DNA of 64,000 nucleotides, taken from contig OZ252110.1 in NCBI GenBank assembly GCA_965248545.1, forward strand, positions 1,240,001 through 1,304,000. The letters are read 5' to 3'. This DNA comes from Alteromonas_E sp965248545. Its GTDB lineage: Bacteria > Pseudomonadota > Gammaproteobacteria > Enterobacterales > Alteromonadaceae. Positions 52,441-60,962 of the stretch are shown piece after piece. Numbering within the stretch: the first letter of the stretch is position 1; every line of letters begins with the position of its first letter. The notes below the pieces were generated by a model. That model ran no database searches, was not told the DNA's origin, and worked only from the letters and a program-made list of their open reading frames with translations. The translations under genes and the position numbers were made by a program.

Positions 52441-53358
52441 ATGGATAGAATCGAGACTATGAAAGCCTTCGTCACGGTTGTAGAAGAAGGGAGTTTTACT
52501 AAAGCTGGTGACAGGCTTGGCACCTCAAATCAATTGGTGAGTAAATATGTGTCCCAATTGGAAGAACATTTAGGTGTAAGGCTATTCAACCGCACGACCC
52601 GGCGCGTGCATGTAACCGAGGCCGGTGAACAGTGTTTCCAGCAAGCAAAAAGTATTCTGGAAAGCGTGACCGATATGGAAGGGTACTTTGGTGAGCTGCA
52701 GCATAGTATTCAGGGCACACTGAGAATCAGCGCACCGGTTTCTTTTTCGACACTGCATCTGTCACCTGTGATTCGCGATTTTAGACAACAGCACCCGGAT
52801 GTAACCATTAATCTTGAATTAAACGATCGCAAAGTCGATGTGGTTGAAGAAGGTTTCGACGTGGCACTGCGCATTGGACGTTTGCATGACTCGTCCTACA
52901 TTGCCAAAAAAATTGTGCCTATTCGACTGGTGCTGTGTGCTTCGCCGCAATATGCTCAGCGCGTTGGTACGCTGACACACCCTGACCAGCTTAGACCAGA
53001 AGATTTCTTGCGCTATACCTATATGGACTACCAACAGACATCAAATCCATTGATGCAAAGACTGCGGATCATCAACCAACAACGACTCTCAAAACTAGAA
53101 GCCAATAATGGTGAAGTATTGATGGAATCAGCTATTGCAGGAGAAGGCTTTATTCTCCAACCAACCTTTATAGTGGGAGAGGCATTACGCAAAAAACAAC
53201 TCGTCACCTTGCTGGATGACTATGAATTTCCGTCAATACATCTATACGCTGTCTATCCTCACCGAAAACTGCAACCACCCAAGTTACGCGTATTTCTCGA
53301 GTTCCTGAGCAGTTATTTTGGCTCGCCACCCTACTGGGATGATGTCAATACGGCGTGA
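52441..53358 (+). CDS. LysR-family regulator of the doxX operon
   Basis: A 305-residue activator-type regulator. The N-terminal winged helix ('FVTVVEEGSFTKAGDRLGTSNQLVSKYVSQLEEHLG' region, residues 10-45) and 'LFNRTTRRVHVTEAG' are diagnostic. The C-terminal periplasmic-binding-like domain (90-300) binds an unknown coinducer, perhaps a quinone or aromatic compound given the neighbours. It is divergent from doxX-GSH reductase-dioxygenase across 135 bp holding a perfect dyad. YhaJ-type regulators of quinone detoxification are arranged similarly. Confidence 0.92.
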   Translation: MDRIETMKAFVTVVEEGSFTKAGDRLGTSNQLVSKYVSQLEEHLGVRLFNRTTRRVHVTEAGEQCFQQAKSILESVTDMEGYFGELQHSIQGTLRISAPVSFSTLHLSPVIRDFRQQHPDVTINLELNDRKVDVVEEGFDVALRIGRLHDSSYIAKKIVPIRLVLCASPQYAQRVGTLTHPDQLRPEDFLRYTYMDYQQTSNPLMQRLRIINQQRLSKLEANNGEVLMESAIAGEGFILQPTFIVGEALRKKQLVTLLDDYEFPSIHLYAVYPHRKLQPPKLRVFLEFLSSYFGSPPYWDDVNTA

Positions 53359-53471
53359 TGACTGAACAATTGTGCCGCTCAACGAATATTCACAAACCCA
53401 GAGGGTTTGAATTATGCGGTAATGTTGGCTATACCAATGCATATTGGGCGTTGAAGTAGGAGCCAACCGTT

Positions 53472-54338
53472 TTGCAGTGGTATCGAGTGTGTTTCTTGGT
53501 GTTTGCGCTCTGGTCATTACCCGCCAGTGCAGAATCGACTCGCCAACATCTCAATTACTTTGCTCCCGATCACCACACATCGCATTATGTTACCGATATC
53601 CTGAAGCTTGCGATGACTAAAAATCCTGCGCTACACAATATTCAACTGCGCAACATCGACTATCAATACAGTACTGAGTCTGACCCCATCGCCTTATTAG
53701 AACGCGGCGTGATAGATATTTTCTGGGATGGTACTTCCAATAAACGCGAACAAAACTATGCGCCGGTGCGCGTTCCTTTATACAAAGGGCTACTTGGCTA
53801 CCGCGTGTTTCTGACCCACAAAGATAACCTTAGTAGATTTGAAAATATTGATGAGGCCGCCCTCAAACAGTTAGTTGCGTGCCAAGGCGAATCGTGGCCA
53901 GATACCAGCATCCTCAAACACAACGGCTACACAGTTGCCACCGCAAGTCGTTTTATTCAATTGATCAAGCTGACCAACAAGAAGCGCTGTGACTATTTCC
54001 CTCGCGCGATTTATGAGGGCTTAAATGAGATCAATTGGTTGGCAGACAAATTTCCTGATTTGAGGCTGGTCGATGATGTATTGCTTTCCTATCGGTTGCC
54101 GATTTATCTATTCGTACGCAAATCCGACGCCGATCTGGCACATAGCCTCACCGAGGGCTTGATTGCCGCAGTCAATGATGGCAGCTTCCAGCACCTTTTC
54201 GATCAACATAGTGCGCTCAAATATTTGCATCCACTCGAGCAGTGGCGACATAAAAGCGTATTTACGTTAGACAATCCAACACTTCCACAAAAGACGCCAC
54301 AGGAACCTGCGTACTGGATTGACTTGAAGCGGAAATAA
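53472..54338 (+). CDS. Periplasmic solute-binding-like protein
   Basis: A 288-residue exported protein (signal peptide about 1-20, ending ASA) with the amino-acid-binding-protein (SBP family 3) topology: 'IALLERGVIDIFWDG' and 'GYRVFLTHKDNL' in lobe 1, and 'VACQGESWPDTSILKHNGY' in lobe 2. No transporter genes adjoin, so it may be a stand-alone sensor or detached binding protein. No ATG fits; TTG at 53472 with GGAG nine bases upstream starts a good signal peptide. A hairpin at 53393-53409 without a T-run separates it from the LysR gene. Confidence 0.75.
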   Translation: MQWYRVCFLVFALWSLPASAESTRQHLNYFAPDHHTSHYVTDILKLAMTKNPALHNIQLRNIDYQYSTESDPIALLERGVIDIFWDGTSNKREQNYAPVRVPLYKGLLGYRVFLTHKDNLSRFENIDEAALKQLVACQGESWPDTSILKHNGYTVATASRFIQLIKLTNKKRCDYFPRAIYEGLNEINWLADKFPDLRLVDDVLLSYRLPIYLFVRKSDADLAHSLTEGLIAAVNDGSFQHLFDQHSALKYLHPLEQWRHKSVFTLDNPTLPQKTPQEPAYWIDLKRK

Positions 54339-54460
54339 CGCGTAGTTTAGTCATCCTTTACGATAGTGACATCTACAGCCTGATTCATACTTGCGTTACC
54401 ATTTCTTTCCTGTAGCTTTACTGCATCGTTTAGTCTTCACTTGTTCTGCAAGATTCCCAA

Positions 54461-55072
54461 ATGTCGTTCCAAGAGTTTATCAGTGGCTTTTTAGGTGCTA
54501 GCGCGATTGAGATCGTCGCGTCTGTGAGTGGTTTTTTATGCTTGTATTTACTGATCAAACGCAACATCTGGTGCTGGTTTTTCGGTTTCATTCAGGTATC
54601 ACTTTTTACTTGGATATTCTTCAATGCCAAGCTCTATTCAGACACTGGGCTACATGTCATCTATATGGGACTACAAGTTTATGGGTGGTGGAACTGGCGG
54701 CATCATCAAGACGCGCATGATGCATTGATTGTTGAGAAGGGCTCCGTCTCTCTGATGCTCAGTTGGGGGCTAGTTGCGATCATAGCTACCGCAATTTTAG
54801 GCACATTAATGGATACCTACACTGACGCTAGCTTTGCCTACCCAGACGCATTCACGACGTCGATGAGTCTCGTCGCACAATGGTTGTTAACCCGGCGCTA
54901 CATCTTCAACTGGCTGTTTTGGATTATCGTCGATGTGGTCGCAATCTACATATATTTGCAAAAAGGTTTGTATCCAACCGCAGTGCTGTACTGCGCTTTT
55001 CTAATCATGTGTTTATTTGGATACAAAAGCTGGTCGCAACAGTATAAGTCACAGACCAACCCCAATTATTAA
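54461..55072 (+). CDS. pnuC: PnuC-family nicotinamide riboside transporter
   Basis: A 203-residue inner-membrane protein with seven hydrophobic helices and the family motifs 'LCLYLLIKRNIWCWFFGF' near 27-44, 'YMGLQVYGWWNWR' near 68-80 and 'QWLLTRRYIFNWLFWIIVDV'. PnuC takes up nicotinamide riboside (or thiamin in PnuT types) by facilitated diffusion, trapped by phosphorylation. The NadR-type kinase gene follows 14 bases later, which points to nicotinamide riboside. Confidence 0.92.
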   Translation: MSFQEFISGFLGASAIEIVASVSGFLCLYLLIKRNIWCWFFGFIQVSLFTWIFFNAKLYSDTGLHVIYMGLQVYGWWNWRHHQDAHDALIVEKGSVSLMLSWGLVAIIATAILGTLMDTYTDASFAYPDAFTTSMSLVAQWLLTRRYIFNWLFWIIVDVVAIYIYLQKGLYPTAVLYCAFLIMCLFGYKSWSQQYKSQTNPNY

Positions 55073-55086
55073 GGAACTGTCTCTTC

Positions 55087-55644
55087 ATGTCTGAGAATAG
55101 TGTTAAACGCGTTGTGTTTCTCGGTGCTCCCAGTACTGGCAAAACAACGATTGCAGAGCGAGTAGCAAAACACTACAACACGGAATTTGTCGCTGAGTTT
55201 GGCCGCACATATTGGCTGGAAAACCAAGTCGACCGTATACTCACGCAAGCGCAATTATTATATATCGCAGAAGAGCAAATTCGTCAGGAGGATGAAGCCA
55301 TAAAGTCCGCACAAGACTTTTTGATTGTTGACACAAACGCACTGACAACCTGGCACTTTGCGATCGACTATTACGGCTGTGCACTGCCAGCGTTAGATCG
55401 CTTAGCAGACGAGAGTAAGCAGCGCTTTGACCATGTATTTCTGTGCGCCGACGACATTCCTTTCGAAGACACTTGGGAGCGCAGTGGTGATGTAAAACGA
55501 AAAGAGTTTCAGGCGTTTATCACTCAGCAACTGCACGACCGAGATATCCAATATACCTACCTAACCGGCACAGTTTCGGAGCGATTAGAGCAGGTAAAGA
55601 AAGTATTGGGAACACGCCGCTCTATAGCAGCACTGAGTCTGTAA
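55087..55644 (+). CDS. NadR-type nicotinamide riboside kinase
   Basis: A 185-residue P-loop kinase ('FLGAPSTGKTT', residues 11-21, Walker A) with 'EFGRTYW' and a Walker-B-like 'FLIVDTNALTT'. It matches only the kinase domain of NadR; the NMN adenylyltransferase and HTH parts of enteric NadR are missing. It should phosphorylate nicotinamide riboside delivered by the adjacent PnuC to NMN for NAD synthesis. AAGGA lies about ten bases upstream of the ATG. Confidence 0.9.
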   Translation: MSENSVKRVVFLGAPSTGKTTIAERVAKHYNTEFVAEFGRTYWLENQVDRILTQAQLLYIAEEQIRQEDEAIKSAQDFLIVDTNALTTWHFAIDYYGCALPALDRLADESKQRFDHVFLCADDIPFEDTWERSGDVKRKEFQAFITQQLHDRDIQYTYLTGTVSERLEQVKKVLGTRRSIAALSL

Positions 55645-55651
55645 TCGATTT

Positions 55652-55688
55652 GGCACCATTCGCTAGTATGCTGGCACCTTTTGCTAGT
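55652..55688. promoter_or_regulatory. Direct repeat with 21-bp period, AraC-type
   Basis: GGCACCATTCGCTAGT (55652-55667) and GGCACCTTTTGCTAGT (55673-55688) match at 14 of 16 positions and are exactly 21 bp apart, two helical turns, as in AraC half-site pairs. The second copy abuts a plausible -35 near 55688, with TACCAT (55710-55715) as -10, upstream of the SDR-AraC operon. Confidence 0.6.
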
Positions 55689-55745
55689 TAGTTTTTTTAC
55701 TTCCACGCCTACCATAGCTGTGTATTCAATTAACGAGGCACAGCA

Positions 55746-56531
55746 ATGAAAAATACGACAACAGCACTTATTACCGGAGCATCAAGTGGAATTGGCTTGG
55801 AGCTGGCAAAAATTCATGCGAGTAAAGGTGGCGATCTCGTTCTGGTCGCTCGTTCAGGTAAAAAACTGGAAACCTTGCAGACCGAGCTACAAGACGAATA
55901 CGGCAGCAAGGTTTCGGTCATCACTGAAGACTTGAGTTCACCTGGTGCAGCACAACGTGTTTTCCAACAAACAGAAGCGCTTGGTTTGACTATCGACACT
56001 TTAATCAATAACGCAGGAGTTGGCGGTCATGGCTTGTTTCACGAACGAGAGCTTGAACAGGAACAAGCCATGATGCAACTGAATATGGTAAGTCTTACCG
56101 AATTAACTCACCTCTACTTGCAAGGTATGGTGGCGCGCAATCGCGGTCAGATCCTAAACGTTTCCTCGACCGCGTCATTTATGCCAGGACCTCTGCAAGC
56201 CGTCTATTACGCCACTAAAGCTTATGTAACGTCTTTTTCACAAGCCATAGCCGAAGAGGTTAAAGATGCGAATGTAACTGTTACCGCACTGTGCCCAGGC
56301 GCTGTAGCGACCGGCTTTGTGGAAGCAGCGGATCTGCAAGGCGTGGAAATCTTCAAACAGGCCAAGAGTCCAGCTTCTGTCGCCCATTGCGGCTATACGG
56401 CAATGCAAAATGGGCAACTCGTCGCTTTCAATGAACGTAAACTTTCGTTTATGCTCAATTGGTTAATTCCATTGATGCCACGAACGCTAGTACTAAAAAT
56501 TTCTCGACAAGCGATGGAAAAGACACATTAA
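55746..56531 (+). CDS. Short-chain dehydrogenase/reductase
   Basis: A 261-residue classical SDR with Rossmann fold: 'TGASSGIGLEL' (residues 11-21) for NAD(P), 'NNAGVGG' near 89, catalytic Ser in 'LNVSSTAS' near 140, and 'YYATKAYV' giving the Tyr-x-x-x-Lys pair near 156-160. The C-terminus is hydrophobic ('LNWLIPLMPRTLVLKI'), suggesting membrane association as in DltE/YqjQ-like SDRs. The substrate is unknown, perhaps a lipid-like carbonyl. It is 23 bases ahead of the AraC-type gene, in one operon. Confidence 0.9.
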   Translation: MKNTTTALITGASSGIGLELAKIHASKGGDLVLVARSGKKLETLQTELQDEYGSKVSVITEDLSSPGAAQRVFQQTEALGLTIDTLINNAGVGGHGLFHERELEQEQAMMQLNMVSLTELTHLYLQGMVARNRGQILNVSSTASFMPGPLQAVYYATKAYVTSFSQAIAEEVKDANVTVTALCPGAVATGFVEAADLQGVEIFKQAKSPASVAHCGYTAMQNGQLVAFNERKLSFMLNWLIPLMPRTLVLKISRQAMEKTH

Positions 56532-56554
56532 AGGCAGTGCTCTGAGAGGTTCGC

Positions 56555-57550
56555 ATGAAACGTGCAGCAAGGTTCACACTTTCACCAACGTGGAAAGTAC
56601 TACTTAAGGACATGGCCATCGACGCGAGTGAGGTACTCATTCGCGCTGAGTTGCCAGAGGATTTATTCAGTAGAGAAAACGCAACCCTGACCCCAGCGCA
56701 GTATTTTGCGCTCTGGCATGGCATTGAGCAGTGTGCAGGCAGCGAATCAGTTCCGCTTTTACTGGCAGAACATTTAAGTGTTGAGTCATTTGATGCCCCT
56801 CTTTTCGCAGCAATTTGCAGTAAAAACCTTACCGCTGCCGTAAAGCGAATACAGCAATACAAGCCATTGATCGGTCCCATGGAACTCAAGATTGCACAGA
56901 CTAACGAGCAGTTAACACTGACAATTAACTGTTATGGTTATAGCGGAAATTTACCTGAATCTTATAGTTTGACTGAGTTGGTATTCTTTACCCAGGTCGC
57001 CAGACTTTGTACCAGAGAGCCTATTTGTCCTACACGCCTCTCCTTGCCGAGCTATCCCAGAGATCGATCGCCGTTTGAAGCCTATTTTGGTTGTCCAATC
57101 AACCAAGATAATTGCTGTTCGATTAGCTTTAGTTTGAGGGATGCCAACCGACCTTTCATCACCCACAACGCATCAATGTGGCACTTTTTTGAGGATAAAC
57201 TCAATCGCAAGTTAAACGATTTGAACCGCTCTGCAACGACCACAGAACGGGTCAGAGCGGCGTTACTTGAATCATTGCCAAGCGGAGAAAGCTCAATCGA
57301 ATTCATCGCCGACAAACTGGCGATGAGCAAAAGGACACTGCAGCGAAAATTGACCCTAGAAGCAGAAACGTACCAATCTGTTTTACAGTCAGTGCGCCTT
57401 GACCTTGCCGACCATTATCTGCAGAAATCAAAAATGACACTAGGTGAGATTGCCTTCCTACTTGGCTTTCAAGAATCCAACTCATTCATCAGAGCCTACA
57501 GCGCGTGGAAAGGGACACCACCCGCAAGTTTTCGAGGCACGCAACACTAA
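56555..57550 (+). CDS. AraC-family regulator
   Basis: A 331-residue regulator with an N-terminal 'arabinose-binding-like' domain (about 20-200, of the OruR/CfaR group) and a C-terminal double HTH: 'IEFIADKLAMSKRTLQRKL' near 243-261 and 'LGEIAFLLGFQESNSFIRAYSAWKG' near 296-320. Members often govern lipid- or amino-acid-related genes next to them. The SDR gene is the likely target through the 21-bp-phased direct repeats at 55652-55688. Terminated by a strong shared hairpin. Confidence 0.92.
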   Translation: MKRAARFTLSPTWKVLLKDMAIDASEVLIRAELPEDLFSRENATLTPAQYFALWHGIEQCAGSESVPLLLAEHLSVESFDAPLFAAICSKNLTAAVKRIQQYKPLIGPMELKIAQTNEQLTLTINCYGYSGNLPESYSLTELVFFTQVARLCTREPICPTRLSLPSYPRDRSPFEAYFGCPINQDNCCSISFSLRDANRPFITHNASMWHFFEDKLNRKLNDLNRSATTTERVRAALLESLPSGESSIEFIADKLAMSKRTLQRKLTLEAETYQSVLQSVRLDLADHYLQKSKMTLGEIAFLLGFQESNSFIRAYSAWKGTPPASFRGTQH

Positions 57551-57590
57551 AAAAGCCGGTTCACCTCAATGACTAGGTGAACCGGCTTTT
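57551..57590. terminator. Bidirectional rho-independent terminator
   Basis: A perfect 16-bp stem (AAAAGCCGGTTCACCT, 57551-57566, with its complement at 57575-57590) around an eight-base loop, serving the AraC-type gene and the convergent TonB receptor gene. Confidence 0.95.
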
Positions 57591-57611
57591 AAGCTCTTTG
57601 GCATAACGGAT

Positions 57612-60464
57612 TTAGAAAGTCCCTCTCAAGCCAATCGAGTAACGCGGCTCCTGCACGTTTTCGTATAAGAACTGGTCTCTGAATCGACCAAACTGTTTTT
57701 GGCTCTCACCGGTGATATTGAGCACTTCAAAACTAACCGCAACATTATCGGTCAATTGATAAGAAGAGCTGAAATCCCACTGCGTGTACTCATCAAAAAA
57801 GACGGGTTCATTTGGAGCGCGAAGCTGATTTTCCGAAAATAAGAATTCGTCTCGCCAGTTGGCAGCCAAACGCGCTGAGAATTTGTCGTCCTCATAGAAT
57901 CCAACCACATTCCAAGAGTCACTCAAACCGATCAATATTGACTGTTGAGAAAAATTGTTCGGATCAAACTCTGCATCACTGTCTACCGTCGTGTAGTTGG
58001 CTTGAACACCAAATCCAGTGTCGGCAAAGAGGTGTTGGATTGCGATTTCCCAACCGTCAATTGAGCGCTCCTTTGAGTTTAATGGTTTGGATGTCAAGAA
58101 AACTGCCGCTGGGTCACCCGCTTGACTGAAAACCGGTGTTGACACTTGGTTCGGCGATGTCGTAGGGACATAACGTCCTTGTGGATCAAGCAGCGGGTCA
58201 CCATTAATATCCGGAATCGTATCTTCTAAAACTTCTGTGGCAATGTAGTCTTCAACTTCCTTATTGAAGAACGCGAGTGAGAAATAACTCCCTTCTGCAT
58301 AATAGTATTCGTAGGAAAGATCCAAGTTGTAAGACGAATATGGTTTCAACCCTGGATTGCCCGCACTAGCCGTGCTGTTCCCCGGGCGATAGTCACTGAC
58401 TGTCGTCAACGGGCGCAGCGCATTTAGGTCTGGGCGCGCAATGCTCTTGCCGTATGAAATTCTCACCACATGATCATCTGCTGGCTCAACTTGGAAATCA
58501 ATTGACGGCAAAAACACTGAGTAGTCCGCCTCAACCTCGAAGAATTCTGGTGCAGCATTTGGTGCGAAGATAACGGACCCCTCGGTATTGGTTGTAATTG
58601 ACAATCCAATCGGGAATGTTTGGAATGCAGAGCCAATAACATCGGTTGACTCGTGACGTGCGCCTATGATGATTTGAGCAGGCATGTCGCCGAGGTCAAA
58701 GTCAGTCTCATAGTTCACGTAAAACGCCGTAGATTCTTCCGATGCACCAAAGAAAGTGGGTGGGAACTGTTGCAAAATGCTGTCGATGGAATTTGGGAAA
58801 GCTTGGTTTACCAACGCATTAACATCAAATTCAACAACCACACCAAAGCCACTGGGGGCATCAATAAAGTTGCGAGTAAAATCATCTGCACAGCCAGTAC
58901 AGGCATCCAAACCTTGGAAGAAAAAGCCCGTGCCAATCGCATTCGTTTCGACCTGATAATCTGTATATGAAGCGCCAGCCGAGATTGAATAAGTATCGCC
59001 CATCCAATTGCCTTCAAACTGATACTGATCTACCGTGTTTTCAATCGCAATATTTCTCAGTACTGAACCTAGTGGAGAGAAACCATCTACGTCTTGAAAC
59101 TCAGTCACATTTGGACGTGGATCACCACCACCAAACTGCTGCTGTCCACGGAATGCCCCCGAATCATCAACACCGATTGCAACACCGTTCTCGCTATAGT
59201 CAAGGGCGAAGTTGATGCCGAGTGGACCCTGTATCAGCTGCAAGTTATCGTTTAATTGTCCATCGGGTTGACTGACTGCCTCTGAGCTATGCGCATCAAA
59301 CTCAAGAGACAAGCGGTCATTTACTGTCCACTCTACATTGAGGCCGATAGAGTCATTTTCGATCACCAATTCATTTTCATAGACTAAAGCATCAGCAGCG
59401 CCACCGAGTCGATTCGCTTGGTCTACAGTGTAATTGCTGGTTAACCGAGTCCCCGTTACAGTGCTGCCATCAACAACACCAAACAGGCCTGTTTGATAAC
59501 GGTCCTGATCACGTTTAAAACGCGACAATACATAGTCAGCAGTAATGATGAGGTCTTCCGTCGGCTGCGCTTGGAATACAAATTGCGCGTTGGTGCGACG
59601 GCGCTTGTTATGTTGGACTTCTGAAATGTTGGTTACCGGACGATAGACGTAAGGCGCATCACCACAATTTGAACTCGCATCGCCACACCATGCGGCGTAG
59701 CCACCGCCACCTTGCTCGTCTCGCAACCATCCATCTGTATGAGTAGATAGCTCACTAAATTGCCGTTCTGAATATGAGAAGTTAGCTAAGACACCAAATT
59801 TGCCATCGCCAAATGTGGTCGAAAACAATCCACCGAATTCGGGTGTAACGTCATCTCCTTCAATAACCGAAGCGTCATGGACAGCTGCGACATTCGCCAG
59901 AATAGTCGTGTCACTGTAATCAAATGGTCGTGCCGTCTCAATATTAACGGTGGCGCCCATCCCCCCTGTCGGTTGGTTAGCTTTCGACGTCTTGTATACT
60001 TGGACGCCGGTAACAGATTCCGACGCTATTTCCGCAAAATTGAACGCGCGGCTTTGTGTGGCAGACGCGATACTTTCTTGTTCAGGTGAAGAGGCTGCCG
60101 GCATTTGGCGACCGTTCAATGTTACCATGTTGAAGTTTGGCCCTAAGCCGCGAACAGTAATTTGGTTACCTTCGCCATTTTGCCGATCAATTGAAACGCC
60201 GGTAATACGCTGGAGAGATTCGGCTAAGTTAGCATCGGGGAATTTACCGATATCTTCTGCAGTAATAGCATCTACGACCCCACTACTCGAACGTTTCAGA
60301 TCCATGGATTGAACCAGGCTGCCTTTTATCCCTCTGACTTCAATCACTTCTACATCATCTGACTGTGTGTCTTGTTGAGCAGCGACTGCTAACGAATGAG
60401 AGCCTAAAATTGTGGCGACTGACAATGCAATTAGGTTTGGTTTTAATTTTGTGTGCAATTTCAT
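57612..60464 (-). CDS. TonB-dependent receptor, probable sugar uptake
   Basis: A 950-residue outer-membrane receptor of the TonB-Xanth-Caul type. It has a signal peptide (about 1-28, ending AVAAQ) and a TonB-box-like 'VEVIEVRG' near residue 40. The plug carries 'ESLQRITGVSIDRQNGEGNQITVRGLGPNFNMV' and 'NGRQMPAASS', and the barrel ends 'YSIGLRGTF'. It is a distant paralogue of the receptor at 11523. I set the start at 60464, where GGAG lies eight bases upstream; the frame to 60572 would cross TGTTAACG elements. Neighbouring transaldolase, oxidoreductase and sugar-porter genes suggest a carbohydrate cargo, identity unknown. Confidence 0.92.
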   Translation of the reverse strand: MKLHTKLKPNLIALSVATILGSHSLAVAAQQDTQSDDVEVIEVRGIKGSLVQSMDLKRSSSGVVDAITAEDIGKFPDANLAESLQRITGVSIDRQNGEGNQITVRGLGPNFNMVTLNGRQMPAASSPEQESIASATQSRAFNFAEIASESVTGVQVYKTSKANQPTGGMGATVNIETARPFDYSDTTILANVAAVHDASVIEGDDVTPEFGGLFSTTFGDGKFGVLANFSYSERQFSELSTHTDGWLRDEQGGGGYAAWCGDASSNCGDAPYVYRPVTNISEVQHNKRRRTNAQFVFQAQPTEDLIITADYVLSRFKRDQDRYQTGLFGVVDGSTVTGTRLTSNYTVDQANRLGGAADALVYENELVIENDSIGLNVEWTVNDRLSLEFDAHSSEAVSQPDGQLNDNLQLIQGPLGINFALDYSENGVAIGVDDSGAFRGQQQFGGGDPRPNVTEFQDVDGFSPLGSVLRNIAIENTVDQYQFEGNWMGDTYSISAGASYTDYQVETNAIGTGFFFQGLDACTGCADDFTRNFIDAPSGFGVVVEFDVNALVNQAFPNSIDSILQQFPPTFFGASEESTAFYVNYETDFDLGDMPAQIIIGARHESTDVIGSAFQTFPIGLSITTNTEGSVIFAPNAAPEFFEVEADYSVFLPSIDFQVEPADDHVVRISYGKSIARPDLNALRPLTTVSDYRPGNSTASAGNPGLKPYSSYNLDLSYEYYYAEGSYFSLAFFNKEVEDYIATEVLEDTIPDINGDPLLDPQGRYVPTTSPNQVSTPVFSQAGDPAAVFLTSKPLNSKERSIDGWEIAIQHLFADTGFGVQANYTTVDSDAEFDPNNFSQQSILIGLSDSWNVVGFYEDDKFSARLAANWRDEFLFSENQLRAPNEPVFFDEYTQWDFSSSYQLTDNVAVSFEVLNITGESQKQFGRFRDQFLYENVQEPRYSIGLRGTF

Positions 60465-60587
60465 CGACTGTACTCCGTGCAGTATGCTGTTGGGCAATCG
60501 CCGCCAAACCTCATGACTGACTTTCGGTTCTAAGTTAAAAGTGTCCTGTGTTAACGTTTCTTTTCGGTCCAATTGACCTTGTTTTGG

Positions 60588-60612
60588 CAGACTCAGAAAA
60601 TTTCAGAGTCTG
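60588..60612. promoter_or_regulatory. 25-bp palindrome
   Basis: CAGACTC at 60588-60594 and GAGTCTG at 60606-60612 flank a GAAAATTTC centre. Only one symmetric pair breaks the dyad. Without a T-run it is more likely an operator or a leader hairpin than a terminator; it lies 124 bases before the receptor start. Confidence 0.5.
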
Positions 60613-60614
60613 GG

Positions 60615-60633
60615 TGTAAACGATTTGTTAACG
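60615..60633. promoter_or_regulatory. TGTAAAC-N4-TGTTAACG motif, copy 2
   Basis: TGTAAACG at 60615 and TGTTAACG at 60626, 11 bp apart, matching copy 1 at 6013-6031 in sequence and spacing. A further TGTTAACG lies at 60549-60556. Confidence 0.4.
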
Positions 60634-60962
60634 CATTCAAACTAGCAACGCCCCGAGATTGAATCAATTCCACATCTTTACGTTTTTTAACTTACATAAT
60701 TACGATTTATTTTAATCTGACCAATGCCCCAAAAAAATCCCCAAAAGCCTCATAACCCGCATTTATATTAGAGATAACAATTCTGTTTTTGACGTGATAA
60801 CTTTCACAAAAAATGAAACTAAAATTAACCTTTAAATATTTTTTATCATATTTCATCACAAAAAAAGGCCAATAATTCGTAATGGTAAGAGCAAAATTCG
60901 TAAAAGCCCCCCCCTGCTCGATCCCTCATAATGTTAATTCTATTAACAAACGACTTTGTGCT

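Larger units (their letters stand above)
60465..60962. other. Divergent receptor/transaldolase control region
   Basis: A 498-bp AT-rich region between divergent genes. It contains TGTTAACG at 60549-60556, the 25-bp palindrome at 60588-60612 and the TGTAAAC-TGTTAACG motif at 60615-60633. From about 60660 to 60880 I see only AT-rich sequence with no recognised element. Confidence 0.6.

Noticed and set aside
53393..53409. CAAACCC-AGA-GGGTTTG hairpin as terminator of the LysR gene
   Set aside because: No T-run and a three-base loop; at best a weak pause site.
60465..60572. 36-residue N-terminal extension of the second TonB receptor
   Set aside because: It would remove the signal peptide from the N-terminus, and GGAG plus the canonical start is at 60464.
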